From positions 1,037,001 through 1,101,000 of the forward strand of contig NZ_CP150096.1 in assembly GCF_038396765.1 (NCBI RefSeq): a stretch of 64,000 nt of DNA. The letters are read 5' to 3'. This stretch comes from Chitinophaga caseinilytica. GTDB taxonomy: Bacteria; Bacteroidota; Bacteroidia; Chitinophagales; Chitinophagaceae. A model generated the notes under the pieces. That model saw only the letters and a program-made list of their open reading frames with translations, was not told the origin of the DNA and ran no database searches. The translations under genes and the position numbers were made by a program. Below are positions 13,066 through 22,153 of the stretch, piece after piece (position 1 is the stretch's first letter; every line of letters starts with the position of its first letter).

Positions 13066-13569
13066 TCATTTTTTCTTGTAGACCGGAACGGTGGAACAGG
13101 GCTCCCCGTACATGAGGCTTTTCACGACCGGCCGGAGTTTCCGCGTGATTTCCACATACGCGGCTTCGGGCACGGCTTTATCTGCACAACCTTTGATGAT
13201 CACGCGCAGATCGTTGAATTCGTTGGCGTCGATCGCCGCCACTTTTTCCAGGAAAATCGTGTTGCGGAGCGAGGTTTCGTCGCCGTAAGCCACGCGGGCC
13301 GCAACGGGCTCGAGGTAAGCGGCGGGGAGCATGTACGCCCAAAACGGGATGATGGCGTCTGCCGTGCAGGTGATGGTCACGGCTTTTCCGCGGTATTGTT
13401 CCCAATCATGCGCCTGCAGTGCGGCGCGGTAATCCTTTTCTTTCAGGATGAGCTCCATGAACAGGTAATCTTTCAGGTCGAAAACGATGATTTCTTCCTT
13501 GGGATAATATTGTTCGAGATCTATGGTGACGAGCGCGCTTTGCGCTACTTTATTTACTATTTCTTCCAT
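13066..13569 (-). CDS. DUF2480 family protein
   Basis: This 167-residue cytoplasmic protein matches the DUF2480 family, which is almost confined to Bacteroidota: VTIDLEQYYPKEEIIVFDLKDYLFMELILKEKDYR near the start, and VTITCTADAIIPFWAYMLPAAYL in the middle. No function is known. The gene is convergent with corA. Confidence 0.88.
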   Translation of the reverse strand: MEEIVNKVAQSALVTIDLEQYYPKEEIIVFDLKDYLFMELILKEKDYRAALQAHDWEQYRGKAVTITCTADAIIPFWAYMLPAAYLEPVAARVAYGDETSLRNTIFLEKVAAIDANEFNDLRVIIKGCADKAVPEAAYVEITRKLRPVVKSLMYGEPCSTVPVYKKK

Positions 13570-13683
13570 ACTGCAAATTTACGGATTTTATGGGAAGCCC
13601 GTTCCCTGGCGCAGGCGCGCCCAAACCTGTATAAAAAACATTATACGTTGGCCGAACCCCGCTCCTGTTTTGGGTTTCATGCA

Positions 13684-13714
13684 TAAAAAAAGGCCGGGCT
13701 TGCGGCCCGGCCTT
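13684..13714 (-). terminator. Terminator after ppiD
   Basis: GGCCGGGC (13692-13699) pairs with GCCCGGCC (13705-13712). The A-run at 13685-13691 reads as a T-run on the minus strand, just downstream of the ppiD stop. Confidence 0.85.
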
Positions 13715-13734
13715 CCTATGTGGATTTCCTAAAA

Positions 13735-15843
13735 TCAGTTGGAGCGGAAGAATTCAGCGCGGTTGTCTTTCACGTTGCTGTTCTTCTTCAGTACAGACTG
13801 GAACAGCTGCTGCTGTACCAGTTGCTGCATGGCGCCTTCGAAAGCCTGGCTTTGCTGGCCATAGTCGAGGTTGCCGATGCCGGATTCGGTGTAGTTGTTC
13901 ACATGGATCACGAACACGCCGGCCTGGCCCTGGATGGGAGCCGAAACTTTAGCGGGGCCCCATGCTTTGTTGAACGCTGCGCCGATTACGCGGGGCTCGA
14001 AGTTGAGCGCCGGCGCGTAAGAAGAGGAGAAGTTCAGGCCTTCGGCGGTGAGCACCGGCTGGTTGGTAGCTTTGGCAGCTGCGTCCAGGTTGGCGGGTGT
14101 GCCGATTTTAGCGATAATCTGATCCGCTTTTTTCTGCTTGCGAACTTCAGCTTCTACGGTAGGACGAACCTCGTCGAGCGGAGCGGTCCCTTTTTCGCGG
14201 ATGCTGGTCAGTACGGCTACTACGAAACGGTCTTCGAGGGAGAACACGCGGCTGACATCGTTCTTTTTGGCGCTGTAGGCCCAGTTAACGATTTCGCGTG
14301 CGGAGCCGAGGCCGGGCAGTACGAAATCCATCGGCTGGATGTTTTCAGCGATTTTTTTGTTCAGTCCTTTCTGCTGGATCGCTTTTTCGAATTTGTCGCG
14401 GTTGGTGTTGGCAGAAGCGAATTCGTTGGCTGCGGTCAGCATATCGTTGCTGGATGCGGAGCTGGCGTCTACACGTTTACCGAGGTAAGCGATTTTGAGG
14501 GCCGGTCCTACATTCTTTTGTTCCATGATTTTAACCACGGCGTAACCGATGGGGAGTTTCACGGTTTTCACGGCGCCTGTGGTACCGTCGAACGCGAAGG
14601 TTTTCACCTCGGCCAGTTCTGCGGGCATATCGGTGTGGGGGGCCAGGGTTACTTCGCCGCCGGTTTGTTTGGCGTTGGGGTCCTGGCTGATGGCGGTGGC
14701 GATGGCTGCGATGTCTCCGCCGCCGCGAATTACAGCTTCAACGCTGTCTGCACGTTTTTTGGCGATTGAATCCGCGCCCTGTTGAGCGAAGATGAGCACC
14801 TGGCGCAGTTTCACGGTGTCGGCCATTGTTTTGCGGTCGATCATTTTTGCGTACACCAGCATGTTGCCGTCGAGGTAGGGACCGAAGGTCGCGCCTTTGG
14901 GCAGGTCGATGATGGAGTCTTTGTTCGGCACCTGGATGGCGCTGCGGGAAACGTAGCCGTCGTATTGGTTATACTCGGAGTTCAGTTTTACGAATTGAGC
15001 CACATCGGGAGTGGTGTCCATTTCCGCTTTCAGTTTCTGGATATCGGCCAGTGCGGCGGCGGAGTCGGTACTGGTGGGGATTACGTCGAAGGAAACGTAT
15101 TCCAGTTTGCGGCCTTCCGGAACTTCGAACATCCCTTTGTTATCCTGGATGTATTTGTTGAGTTCTGCGTCGGAGGGTTTGATGGTGCTGTCCGCGATGG
15201 TGGAGTACGGAACCTGTACGTAACCGATGTTGGCTACTTTGGCGGCATCTTCCTGTTGCTGTTTGGCCAGCCACTTGGGATAATAGATACCTTTATTAAT
15301 TAAGGAATAGTATTTCAGATTTTGCTGATACTCTACGATAGCCTGGTCGAACTGCAGGAGTTGCGCGCGCATGTTGGGATCCTGCTTGGCGGCCTGGTTG
15401 ACCTGTTGGATAACGGAGGGATCGAATTCGCCGGTTTCGCGGTTGGCGAATTGCTGACGTACCAGGGGGTGCGGGTTGTTCGCGCTGAACGCGTCTACCA
15501 CTTCCGCATCGGTAACCGTGATGCCCAGGGCTTCGTACTGCTCGGTCATGATGTTTTCGCGGAGGAAGGCATTCCAGGCCTCTTCGCGGAAATACTGCTG
15601 CGCTTCTTCATCGAAAGTCTGGCCCGGCATGCGCTGGCGCATCTGCTCGGTCGTGAATTCGATACGGCGCTGATAGTCGGTGTTGGTCAGTTCCACACCG
15701 TTTACTTTGCCTACTACATTAGACTGGCCCATGCCGGTCCTACCAAAGAATACGTCTTGCAATAAAAAGCTCACGATGGCCAGGCAGATCAATACGATGA
15801 TCCAGACAGCGTATTTGTCCCTGATTTTCTGAATAACTGACAT
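13735..15843 (-). CDS. ppiD: Peptidyl-prolyl isomerase of SurA_N/PpiD type
   Basis: This periplasmic folding factor (702 residues) is anchored by one N-terminal membrane helix (about residues 12-32, AVWIIVLICLAIVSFLLQDVFF). A SurA-like chaperone domain follows (VVGKVNGVELTNTDYQRRIE). A parvulin-type isomerase domain covers about residues 345-440 (KLRQVLIFAQQGADSIAKKRAD and TFAFDGTTGAVKTVKLPIGYAVVKI), and a long C-terminal chaperone part completes the protein. PpiD assists outer-membrane protein biogenesis near the Sec translocon. A Bacteroidota-type promoter lies just upstream. The gene borders the DnaA-box cluster. Confidence 0.93.
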   Translation of the reverse strand: MSVIQKIRDKYAVWIIVLICLAIVSFLLQDVFFGRTGMGQSNVVGKVNGVELTNTDYQRRIEFTTEQMRQRMPGQTFDEEAQQYFREEAWNAFLRENIMTEQYEALGITVTDAEVVDAFSANNPHPLVRQQFANRETGEFDPSVIQQVNQAAKQDPNMRAQLLQFDQAIVEYQQNLKYYSLINKGIYYPKWLAKQQQEDAAKVANIGYVQVPYSTIADSTIKPSDAELNKYIQDNKGMFEVPEGRKLEYVSFDVIPTSTDSAAALADIQKLKAEMDTTPDVAQFVKLNSEYNQYDGYVSRSAIQVPNKDSIIDLPKGATFGPYLDGNMLVYAKMIDRKTMADTVKLRQVLIFAQQGADSIAKKRADSVEAVIRGGGDIAAIATAISQDPNAKQTGGEVTLAPHTDMPAELAEVKTFAFDGTTGAVKTVKLPIGYAVVKIMEQKNVGPALKIAYLGKRVDASSASSNDMLTAANEFASANTNRDKFEKAIQQKGLNKKIAENIQPMDFVLPGLGSAREIVNWAYSAKKNDVSRVFSLEDRFVVAVLTSIREKGTAPLDEVRPTVEAEVRKQKKADQIIAKIGTPANLDAAAKATNQPVLTAEGLNFSSSYAPALNFEPRVIGAAFNKAWGPAKVSAPIQGQAGVFVIHVNNYTESGIGNLDYGQQSQAFEGAMQQLVQQQLFQSVLKKNSNVKDNRAEFFRSN

Positions 15844-15872
15844 ATAATATATTGTCTGATTTTAAGAGGTAG

Positions 15873-15903
15873 CAAAAATAGAATAATTTAATTGTAACTG
15901 CAA
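15873..15903 (-). promoter_or_regulatory. Promoter of ppiD
   Basis: On the minus strand, TTG (15903-15901) and TATTTTTG (15880-15873) are separated by 20 bases. This matches the Bacteroidota -33/-7 consensus TTG-N19/20-TAnnTTTG, about 30 bp ahead of the ppiD start. Confidence 0.65.
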
Positions 15904-15987
15904 AATAGCTTTTATTCCCCCAAAAGCCAATACAGTAAAGGGTTTGAGCGATTCAAGGAGGGGTGGTTTTTATCCTTCATTCACACA

Positions 15988-16485
15988 TTATCCACATTTC
16001 ATAAAGTTTTAATGCACAGGTATTGGTTGTTATCAATCAGGTTTAGACGGCCGCTGATGTACAGTTTCGGGAGAATATTTTCGCGGAACGGAGGTGGCGG
16101 TTATCCACAAAATAAGGAATACATCGATATAATCCACAACAAATTGTGTATTAATCGACCCCAAAAACTGAAAACACAAGAAAATTTCGTGGTTTTCCTG
16201 ATTTCAGAAAAAGAGGCCTCTTTTTCCACAAATCCTGTGTATAAACCTGTTGTTAAGGCTGTTTTTTGTGGGAAAAGCCACGGTTGGACGGAGGTAAAAC
16301 TAAATTTGTTTTTCTGGTCAACTCCGGTCCGGGAAAAACCGATGTGAAAAACCCGGTTGTTTTAACACTTTCTTAATACCCGCCCGTCAAAAAAGATATT
16401 CAGCAAAACTGTTGTCAACACTGTGGATAAACGAGGTCAAATTCAGCAGGGGCGCGGATTACGGTTGTTAATTTCGTGTGGATAG
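15988..16485. other. Intergenic DnaA-box cluster, candidate replication origin
   Basis: The 800-bp ppiD-nadA interval contains three perfect DnaA boxes: TTATCCACA at 15988-15996 and 16101-16109, and its complement TGTGGATAA at 16422-16430. Near matches are TAATCCACA (16130), TGTGTATTA (16145), TTTTCCACA (16222), TGTGTATAA (16236) and TGTGGATAG (16477). Left-hand boxes point right and right-hand ones mostly point left. An AT-rich tract at 16571-16610 (T-run, then AAAAAGAAAATTTAA) could be an unwinding element. Box identity is seen directly; origin function is inference. Confidence 0.65.
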
Positions 16486-16608
16486 CGCACAGGAAAATAA
16501 TAACAACTACATTTGTATCAGGAGGGAAAAACAAGTTTCCCCCAAATTCACACCCCTAATAGTAGTGGGCTTTTTCTTCTTTTTAAAAAGAAAATTTAAT
16601 CTATAGCT

Positions 16609-16698
16609 ATGTTTACGGAGTTAACGGAAGCAAAAAAATTTGCAGAAAAAGGGATTTCTGGATATGGAGGTGGACGTACGCCTGGATCTCTTCGCTGA
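16609..16698 (+). CDS. Possible 29-codon upstream ORF overlapping nadA start
   Basis: ATG at 16609 opens a 29-codon frame ([20 protein letters not shown], then GGRTPGSLR) that ends at TGA 16696-16698, inside the first codons of nadA in another frame. It may be a leader peptide or simply chance. nadA itself starts at a TTG (16640) or an ATG (16664), both inside this frame, so ribosomes entering at 16609 would run across them. Confidence 0.25.
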   Translation: MFTELTEAKKFAEKGISGYGGGRTPGSLR

Positions 16699-17614
16699 AA
16701 TCGACCGGCTCAAAAAGGAAAAAAATGCCATCATCCTGGCGCATTACTACCAGGAGCCCGATATCCAGGACGTGGCCGATTATATCGGGGACAGCCTGGG
16801 CCTCAGCCAGCAGGCCGCCAAAACCGATGCGGACATCATCGTTTTCGCCGGCGTTCACTTCATGGCCGAAACCGCAAAAATCCTCAGTCCACAGAAAAAA
16901 GTGCTCCTCCCCGACCTGAAAGCCGGCTGCTCGCTGGCCGACAGCGCCCCTCCGGAGCTCTTTGCGCGCTTCAAAGCACAATACCCAGACCACCTTGTCA
17001 TCTCGTATATCAACTGCTCAGCGGGCATCAAAGCGCTGTCTGACATCATTTGCACCAGCTCCAACGCCGAAAAGATCATCGAGGCCGTTCCCAAAGACCA
17101 GCCCATCATCTTCGCGCCAGACCGCAACCTGGGCTCCTATCTCGTGAAGAAAACGGGCCGCGACATGGTTTTGTGGAACGGCGCCTGCATGGTGCATGAG
17201 ATTTTCAGCCTGGAAAAAATCACCAAGCTGAAGGTGCGCCATCCACATGCCAAGATCATCGCGCATCCCGAATGTGAAGCGCCGGTGCTGGCCATCGCCG
17301 ATTTCATCGGGTCTACGACGGGATTGCTGAAGTTCACCCAGCGCGACGATGCGAAGGAATATATCGTGGTGACCGAAACCGGGATCCTGCACCAGATGCA
17401 AAAAGAGAATCCGAACAAGACTTTCATTCCGGCGCCGCCGAACAACGCGTGTGCTTGCAACGATTGTCCGCATATGAAACTCAACACCCTGGAAAAGCTG
17501 TACCTCTGCATGGAGTACGAGCAGCCGGAGATTACGATGGACGAGCAGCTGCGCATTGCAGCGAAGCGCCCGATCGACCGGATGCTGGAGATCAGTGCAC
17601 AGGCGGGGTTGTAA
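16664..17614 (+). CDS. nadA: Quinolinate synthase
   Basis: NadA condenses iminoaspartate with dihydroxyacetone phosphate to quinolinate, an early step of NAD synthesis, using an oxygen-sensitive 4Fe-4S cluster. Cluster cysteines appear in [24 protein letters not shown] and [21 protein letters not shown]. The N-terminal [24 protein letters not shown] is characteristic. The ATG at 16664 gives 316 residues; an in-frame TTG at 16640 would add eight. nadB is not in the window; nadD lies at 58.3 kb. A terminator follows at once. Confidence 0.97.
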   Translation: MEVDVRLDLFAEIDRLKKEKNAIILAHYYQEPDIQDVADYIGDSLGLSQQAAKTDADIIVFAGVHFMAETAKILSPQKKVLLPDLKAGCSLADSAPPELFARFKAQYPDHLVISYINCSAGIKALSDIICTSSNAEKIIEAVPKDQPIIFAPDRNLGSYLVKKTGRDMVLWNGACMVHEIFSLEKITKLKVRHPHAKIIAHPECEAPVLAIADFIGSTTGLLKFTQRDDAKEYIVVTETGILHQMQKENPNKTFIPAPPNNACACNDCPHMKLNTLEKLYLCMEYEQPEITMDEQLRIAAKRPIDRMLEISAQAGL

Positions 17615-17632
17615 GTTCAGTACCGCATTCAG

Positions 17633-17667
17633 AAAAGCCGCATTTTTCAGAAATGCGGCTTTTTTTG
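17633..17667 (+). terminator. Terminator after nadA
   Basis: AAAAGCCGCATTT pairs with AAATGCGGCTTTT around a short loop and is followed by a run of T. Ordinary coding sequence stops here for more than 2 kb. Confidence 0.88.
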
Positions 17668-17889
17668 GTCTACAGGGATTTGAATCACAATTTTATACAT
17701 GTTACGACTCTTCTGCTGTAGCGGTTTTGGGAAAAGCATGGCGGATTTTCCGTCAAAATGTCTGATGATTTTTCCACATGAATAACTATTCCTTTTGTCC
17801 AGCCGCGGGATCAGATACATTTGCCGCTTCGGAAATTCCGTAATCGCTTCTTAGGGAGTGGGTTGCAGGGTTTTTGGATTGCGCCGGTG

Positions 17890-19330
17890 TCCGGAGCCGG
17901 ATAATTTTTCTGAAAGATTTTTCGGGATGGAGAAGTTATGTCTTTTCGAGACGAAGTTTTTCGGTGGATGAGGTGATAGATTCATGCGCTGATTTTTGTT
18001 TCGAGGGATTTTTTCCGCCGGATGATTTTTCCGCTGTGTTTTTCTGAAAGCATTTTCGGGGTGGAGAAGGTGTGTTCGTTTGCGAATGTTTTATTGGTTT
18101 TGATGCGTGCACGCACCAGGATGAATACGCGAACGTTTTTTCCGCCGATGATGTTTTGGAAGGACCGTTTTTTCTGAAAGGCTTTTCGGGATGGAGAAGT
18201 TATGTCTTTTTGCGATCGGGGATTTGTGTTGCATGAAGTGATAGATTCGTGCGCATTGATTTGGATCGCGGAGGATTGAATGCCGCCGAAGGGTCGTTGT
18301 TTTTTTCTGAAGTTTTTTCGGACTGGAGAAGTTATACCTGGTTGTATCTGATGGCTGGTGAATGGAGTGATAGATTCGTTGACTGTGTGATCAGATGAAA
18401 CAAGGGAGAATTTTTCGCTGATTGATTTTTGAGATGAGGACAGGATCGCTGGAAATTTTTCGGGATGGAGAGGATGTCTTTTCAGGTGATTTGAATGGTG
18501 GATGTAGTGATAGATATTTCTGCCTGGTGATGGTGGTGATGAATTGATTTTCCGCCGATGATTTTCGGGGATCGATTTTTCTGAAATGTTTTTCGGGATG
18601 GAGATGTTATGTCTTTTCGTGAATGAAGATCTGTTTGTATAGTGATAGATGTATGAACTGATTTTTGCTTGCGCAGATTTTTTTCCGCCGGAGAATTTTT
18701 CAAATGTTGACTTTTTCTGAATGTAATTCGGGTAGGGGATTTTATGTCCTGTTGTGATCGTTGATTTGTTCATTATATATATGGACAACGATTGTGAATT
18801 GAAAGGATTTTCCTGTCCGCCACATTTTCGGGAACAGATTTTAAGGAGCTATTTCAGGATGGAGAAATCATTTCTTTTTCGGATGGAAGTTCTGTTTTGT
18901 GTGGTGATAGACGCATGAAATGAGGGACGGATTTCCGGGAGGTTTTTTCCGCTGGAATGGTTCCAGGACATATGGGATTTTTCTGAAAGCATTTTCGGGA
19001 TGGAGTAGTTATATCTCCGCTCCTATGCCGGGTGTTATGTAGTGATAGATGCATGCGCCTGGGGATTGGGGTTGGATGGATTTTATTCCGCTGAATTTGT
19101 ATGGATGAAAAGCGAATTTTTTCTGAATGGATTTCGGAACGGGGAAGTTATGTCTTTCCGGATCAGCGACTATTTCTTTAGATCTACATAATAGAAATGC
19201 GGTTTCTGATCAGGTTGATGGATTTTCTGCTACCGGTTACATTCAGGGGAAAGGGAATTTTTTCTGGAAGGAATTTCGGACTGGGTGTGTATTGTCTATT
19301 TGTGAAGGTTGGAGGTTTGAATTGATTTTT
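17890..19330. repeat. Diverged tandem array A: about 11 units of roughly 135 bp
   Basis: A recurring block begins with TTTCTGAAAG, followed 4-6 bases later by TTTCGGGATGGAGAAG and TTATGTCTTTT. About 25 variable bases later comes GTGATAGATTCATGCGC, and then TTTTTTCCGCCG before the next block. Block starts are near 17907, 18041, 18171, 18304, 18445, 18578, 18714, 18839, 18980, 19120 and 19261, giving spacings of 125-141 bp. Copies differ by many substitutions and small indels. The plus strand is strongly G+T rich. Spacings are not multiples of three, and frames that cross the array are unlike the neighbouring genes, so it is taken as non-coding. No transposase or integrase is nearby. Confidence 0.8.
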
Positions 19331-19424
19331 TCTTTTTCAGGACATTTTTCTTTTCCGAATAGATCTTTGAAGCTAATGGGACATTTGTCGAAATTTAATT
19401 CGGTTGATATATCGATACTGGAGA

Positions 19425-19757
19425 ATACACATAATAATATATAGGTGCATTTTCTCCTGGTTATATAACGCGATGTTTTTCGATAGGGATTGCTGGATGA
19501 GGGGTACATAATAATATATGGTTGTATTTCTTTGAAATTTGTTGGGGTATTCCGGCGTAAGGAATTTTGATTGGGAAGGATACGTAATAATATATAGTAC
19601 AACTATCCCGATCAGGATTTGCAAGAGATGGATGAAATGCATTTTTCTTGGAAGGAAGATTTCCGCGATGAATGATAATATATAGCTGTACTTCTTCCGT
19701 TGTATTGTTGGCATCCATAAAATGGCCTGTGCGATGACCACTCCATAATATATGGCC
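19425..19757. repeat. AT-rich repeat set C with AATAATATATA cores
   Basis: The core ATAATATATA or a one-base variant recurs near 19432, 19510, 19585, 19674 and 19745 (spacings about 71-89 bp). It is usually preceded by an ACATA or ACGTA type step and followed by G/T-rich sequence such as GNTGTATTTC. It directly continues array A and may be a more decayed relative, since a TTTTCG..GGGAT stretch precedes some cores. No gene is credible here. Confidence 0.6.
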
Positions 19758-19776
19758 GACGTCCCCTACTCCGAAT

Positions 19777-19803
19777 AAAAAAGGCCATCTCAACGAGATG
19801 GCC
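19777..19803 (-). terminator. Terminator after feoA
   Basis: GGCCATCTC (19783-19791) and GAGATGGCC (19795-19803) form a 9-bp stem. The adjacent A-run (19777-19782) gives a T-run on the minus strand, 28 bp past the feoA stop. Confidence 0.88.
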
Positions 19804-19830
19804 AAAGATCTTATTAACGGTGGAGTGAAT

Positions 19831-20061
19831 TTAAACGGCAACTTCTTCAACCCAGATATGATCGGCTTCTGTTTTACGGAGTGAAAGATTGTAGCCGGCA
19901 ACGATAATGCAAATAGGATCTCCCAGCGGCGCGATCTTTTCTACTTTTACTGTTTCCCCCGGAACACATCCCATTTCCATGAGTTTTATATGAAGGTCGC
20001 TTTTCTCGAATTCCCGTATTACTGCACTTTTACCAAGGGTGAGGGAAGAAAGTTTAATCAT
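19831..20061 (-). CDS. feoA: FeoA-domain protein
   Basis: This 76-residue SH3-like FeoA protein reads LSSLTLGKSAVIREFEKSDLHIKLMEMGCVPGETVKVEKIAPLGDPICIIVAGYNLSLRKTEAD, with the usual L-x-x-G-x-x-P-G turn and a full-length domain. FeoA is the small cytoplasmic partner of the ferrous iron transporter FeoB. Here it stands alone with its own promoter and terminator; the only feoB in view is at 50.2 kb, about 30 kb away. It may still serve that FeoB, or regulate it in trans. Confidence 0.93.
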   Translation of the reverse strand: MIKLSSLTLGKSAVIREFEKSDLHIKLMEMGCVPGETVKVEKIAPLGDPICIIVAGYNLSLRKTEADHIWVEEVAV

Positions 20062-20119
20062 ATTTTCTTGTTGAGCGAGTTAAAACCAATCTGTGACTGC
20101 TGTCCCAGCTATTACGGGG

Positions 20120-20149
20120 CAAAGGTACCGCTCAACGGCCATAATGCAA
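20120..20149 (-). promoter_or_regulatory. Promoter of feoA
   Basis: On the minus strand, TTG (20149-20147), 19 bases, then TACCTTTG (20127-20120). This is an exact fit to the Bacteroidota consensus, 58 bp ahead of the feoA start. Confidence 0.75.
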
Positions 20150-20193
20150 AAAAAGGCCGCTGTTGAAAGGCTTTTTCACCATAATTTTACACA

Positions 20194-20619
20194 ATGGCAA
20201 TCAATTTTACATTACATGAGGTGAAAGTCCAGTTGAAAGAGCGTACCCGGCTGAAGGCGTTTCTGAAGGAGCTCTTTAGGCGTGAAGGACAGGGCTTAAA
20301 GAACCTGCATTATGTCTTTTGTTCGGACGATTACCTGTTAACGATCAACCAGGAGTTTCTGCAGCACGATACTTATACAGATATTGTCACTTTTGAGCTT
20401 TCGGAGAACCCGGATGTTACGGAGGGGGAAATCTACATTTCTATAGACAGGGTACGTGAGAATGCAGCGAAGTTCAAGGTATCGGAGAATTATGAGCTGC
20501 ACCGCGTCATTTTCCATGGGGCATTGCATTTATGTGGTTACCGGGATAAATCCAGGAAAGAGGAAGCGATGATGCGGGAAAAGGAGGATGAGAACCTGAA
20601 ACTGTACTTTGAGTCCTGA
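20194..20619 (+). CDS. ybeY: Endoribonuclease YbeY
   Basis: This zinc-dependent RNase for 16S rRNA 3'-end maturation and ribosome quality control has 141 residues. The catalytic strand is HRVIFHGALHLCGYRDKSRKEE. The first two histidines of the H-G-x-L-H-L-x-G motif are present, but the third ligand of the usual GYDH is replaced (GYRDK), a variation I recall from other Bacteroidota. In many relatives ybeY lies next to mnmG; here 4.4 kb without genes separate them. Confidence 0.94.
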   Translation: MAINFTLHEVKVQLKERTRLKAFLKELFRREGQGLKNLHYVFCSDDYLLTINQEFLQHDTYTDIVTFELSENPDVTEGEIYISIDRVRENAAKFKVSENYELHRVIFHGALHLCGYRDKSRKEEAMMREKEDENLKLYFES

Positions 20620-20630
20620 CATGGCTGTTA

Positions 20631-20646
20631 TGTTCCACGTGGAACA
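20631..20646. other. parS site 1
   Basis: A perfect 16-bp palindrome TGTTCCACGTGGAACA, 11 bp after the ybeY stop. The sequence matches the ParB-binding parS consensus family (Bacillus TGTTTCACGTGAAACA). Confidence 0.85.
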
Positions 20647-20664
20647 TCCAGTTTGTAAGTATGT

Positions 20665-20689
20665 AGCTCCCAATTGGGAGCTTTTTTTA
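20665..20689 (+). terminator. Terminator after ybeY
   Basis: AGCTCCCAA and TTGGGAGCT form a perfect 18-bp inverted repeat followed by seven T. Confidence 0.85.
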
Positions 20690-21857
20690 TGCGGGATGGT
20701 TGGAGGATCGACTATGAATTTGCGTTCTATATGTTGTGCGGGGGAGCCTCACTTTCTACATATTCAATTCTTAATGCTTGAGAAAGCGAAGGTTTCCTCT
20801 TTTATTGTTGTTTGATTTCATTTAATTCGGCTGCGACTCTTGTGTTTAGTTGATTTTTCAGCCTGAGGATGTGATTCCGACCCTGCTATTTGAATGTTTG
20901 ATGTGACCCCTGCCCTACTCTTATGTGTTTCAGTTGCTATTTACGATGGAAATTGTGTTTGGTATGTTAAGGGAGTTCTCTGGCACTGGTTTCAATTGTA
21001 CCCCCGGCTTTTAAGGTGGGAGGCTCGTTTCATAAGGGGTTGTTATAGCGCTATCCAGCAGGATAAAATCCTAGTATGGAGGGTTTATAGTTCGTTGAAG
21101 AAGAAACCCGCTGCATTCAGGCTTCTTTATTCTGATTACGGATGGTTGATCGAGCGTTTTCCATTTGATTTCTTAGCCAGGTGTACCTGAAACGGTGTTA
21201 TACAGGTGAATGGTTTCAGAACAACCTTATATCTGATACCTACTGGAGAATATCAACTTTGGGCTAATTGCCGTTGGGTTCAAGTGTATTCGTCGCTAGC
21301 GGAGGCCTAATTTTCTTTGAATTATGGTTGGAGGATAGCAGGCCGGCCCCTCCAAGTCACTAATAACCTCCGAGCAACGAGATATGAGCGGAAGTGCCAA
21401 CTTACCGCCGGCGGTGTTGCGGGTGAAAGGCATTTCACTATGGGTAGGAATCGCACCGCCCCCATTGCAATGAGCGAATCGGTAGACTGGCGTTCCAAAA
21501 AGGGCGGAACGGTTCCTATTTAGGGGGATTTCCCATGAAAATGTAGCAAAGCTGAGGCACAATACAGCCTTTTGACATAGAATAAAGGGAAAACCGTATT
21601 TCTAGTTGGCTTTATTTGATGGTTTGGTAAAAGAAAGAGCCTCTTCTGCCCTACTGTACCTTGTATGTTATAATGGAAGATAGTTTTTTCCTCCGTATCC
21701 AGGAAAAATGGGAAAGAATAGGGTTGTTCCTGGGGAAACCCAATGTTTCCCCAATTGAACCCTGCCTTTAGATGGATGAAGAGACCATACAGTTGTTCAA
21801 TAATGTTCAATAATGGCTAACATGCTAGAATTGGTGGTATAATGAAGCTAAGTTGGA

Positions 21858-21873
21858 TGTTCCACGTGGAACA
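21858..21873. other. parS site 2
   Basis: A perfect TGTTCCACGTGGAACA palindrome, flanked by GGA and TTC. Confidence 0.85.
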
Positions 21874-22137
21874 TTCTCAGTCTTTTGTCGCTTTAGATGG
21901 TTATGCCCGTGTACAGGTAGTTTTGAATTCAATTTCGAGCATAACATATGGATTGCAGTTATGAATCCCAGCTGTTTCGGCATTTTCAAACGGGTGAATT
22001 AAGGTGTATTGCATATGGGATACTGATTAGCATCGCCGGGAAGGTCTGTGTGCTTTGATTAACTGATTTTACCGCCTCTAGTGATGCAGATAGTGGTTTA
22101 TCAGGGTAGATTAGACTGGAAAATACCATGTTTTAGA

Positions 22138-22153
22138 TGTTCCACGTGGAACA
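22138..22153. other. parS site 3
   Basis: A perfect TGTTCCACGTGGAACA palindrome, 280 bp from site 2. Confidence 0.85.

Noticed and set aside
17982..18788. 268-codon minus-strand frame in array A with repeating amino-acid patterns
   Set aside because: The repeat spacings (125-141 bp) are not multiples of three, so repeats fall in different frames. The composition is unlike neighbouring proteins, and no start signal is seen.
17890..19330. CRISPR array
   Set aside because: Conserved blocks are diverged between copies, several per unit, and no cas gene is near. Spacer-like gaps vary in length and are themselves partly similar.
20630..20647. Terminator or repressor palindrome instead of parS
   Set aside because: The palindrome has no T-run, recurs identically far from genes, and matches the ParB consensus family, so parS is the better reading.
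20894..21190. 98-codon plus-strand frame in the gene-free region
   Set aside because: It has no family motif, many rare codons for this genome, no promoter and no coupled neighbour.
21340..21520. tRNA-like fragment
   Set aside because: A GGTGCGATTCC word on the minus strand resembles a T arm, and TTGCAA resembles an anticodon loop, but acceptor and D arms cannot be formed.
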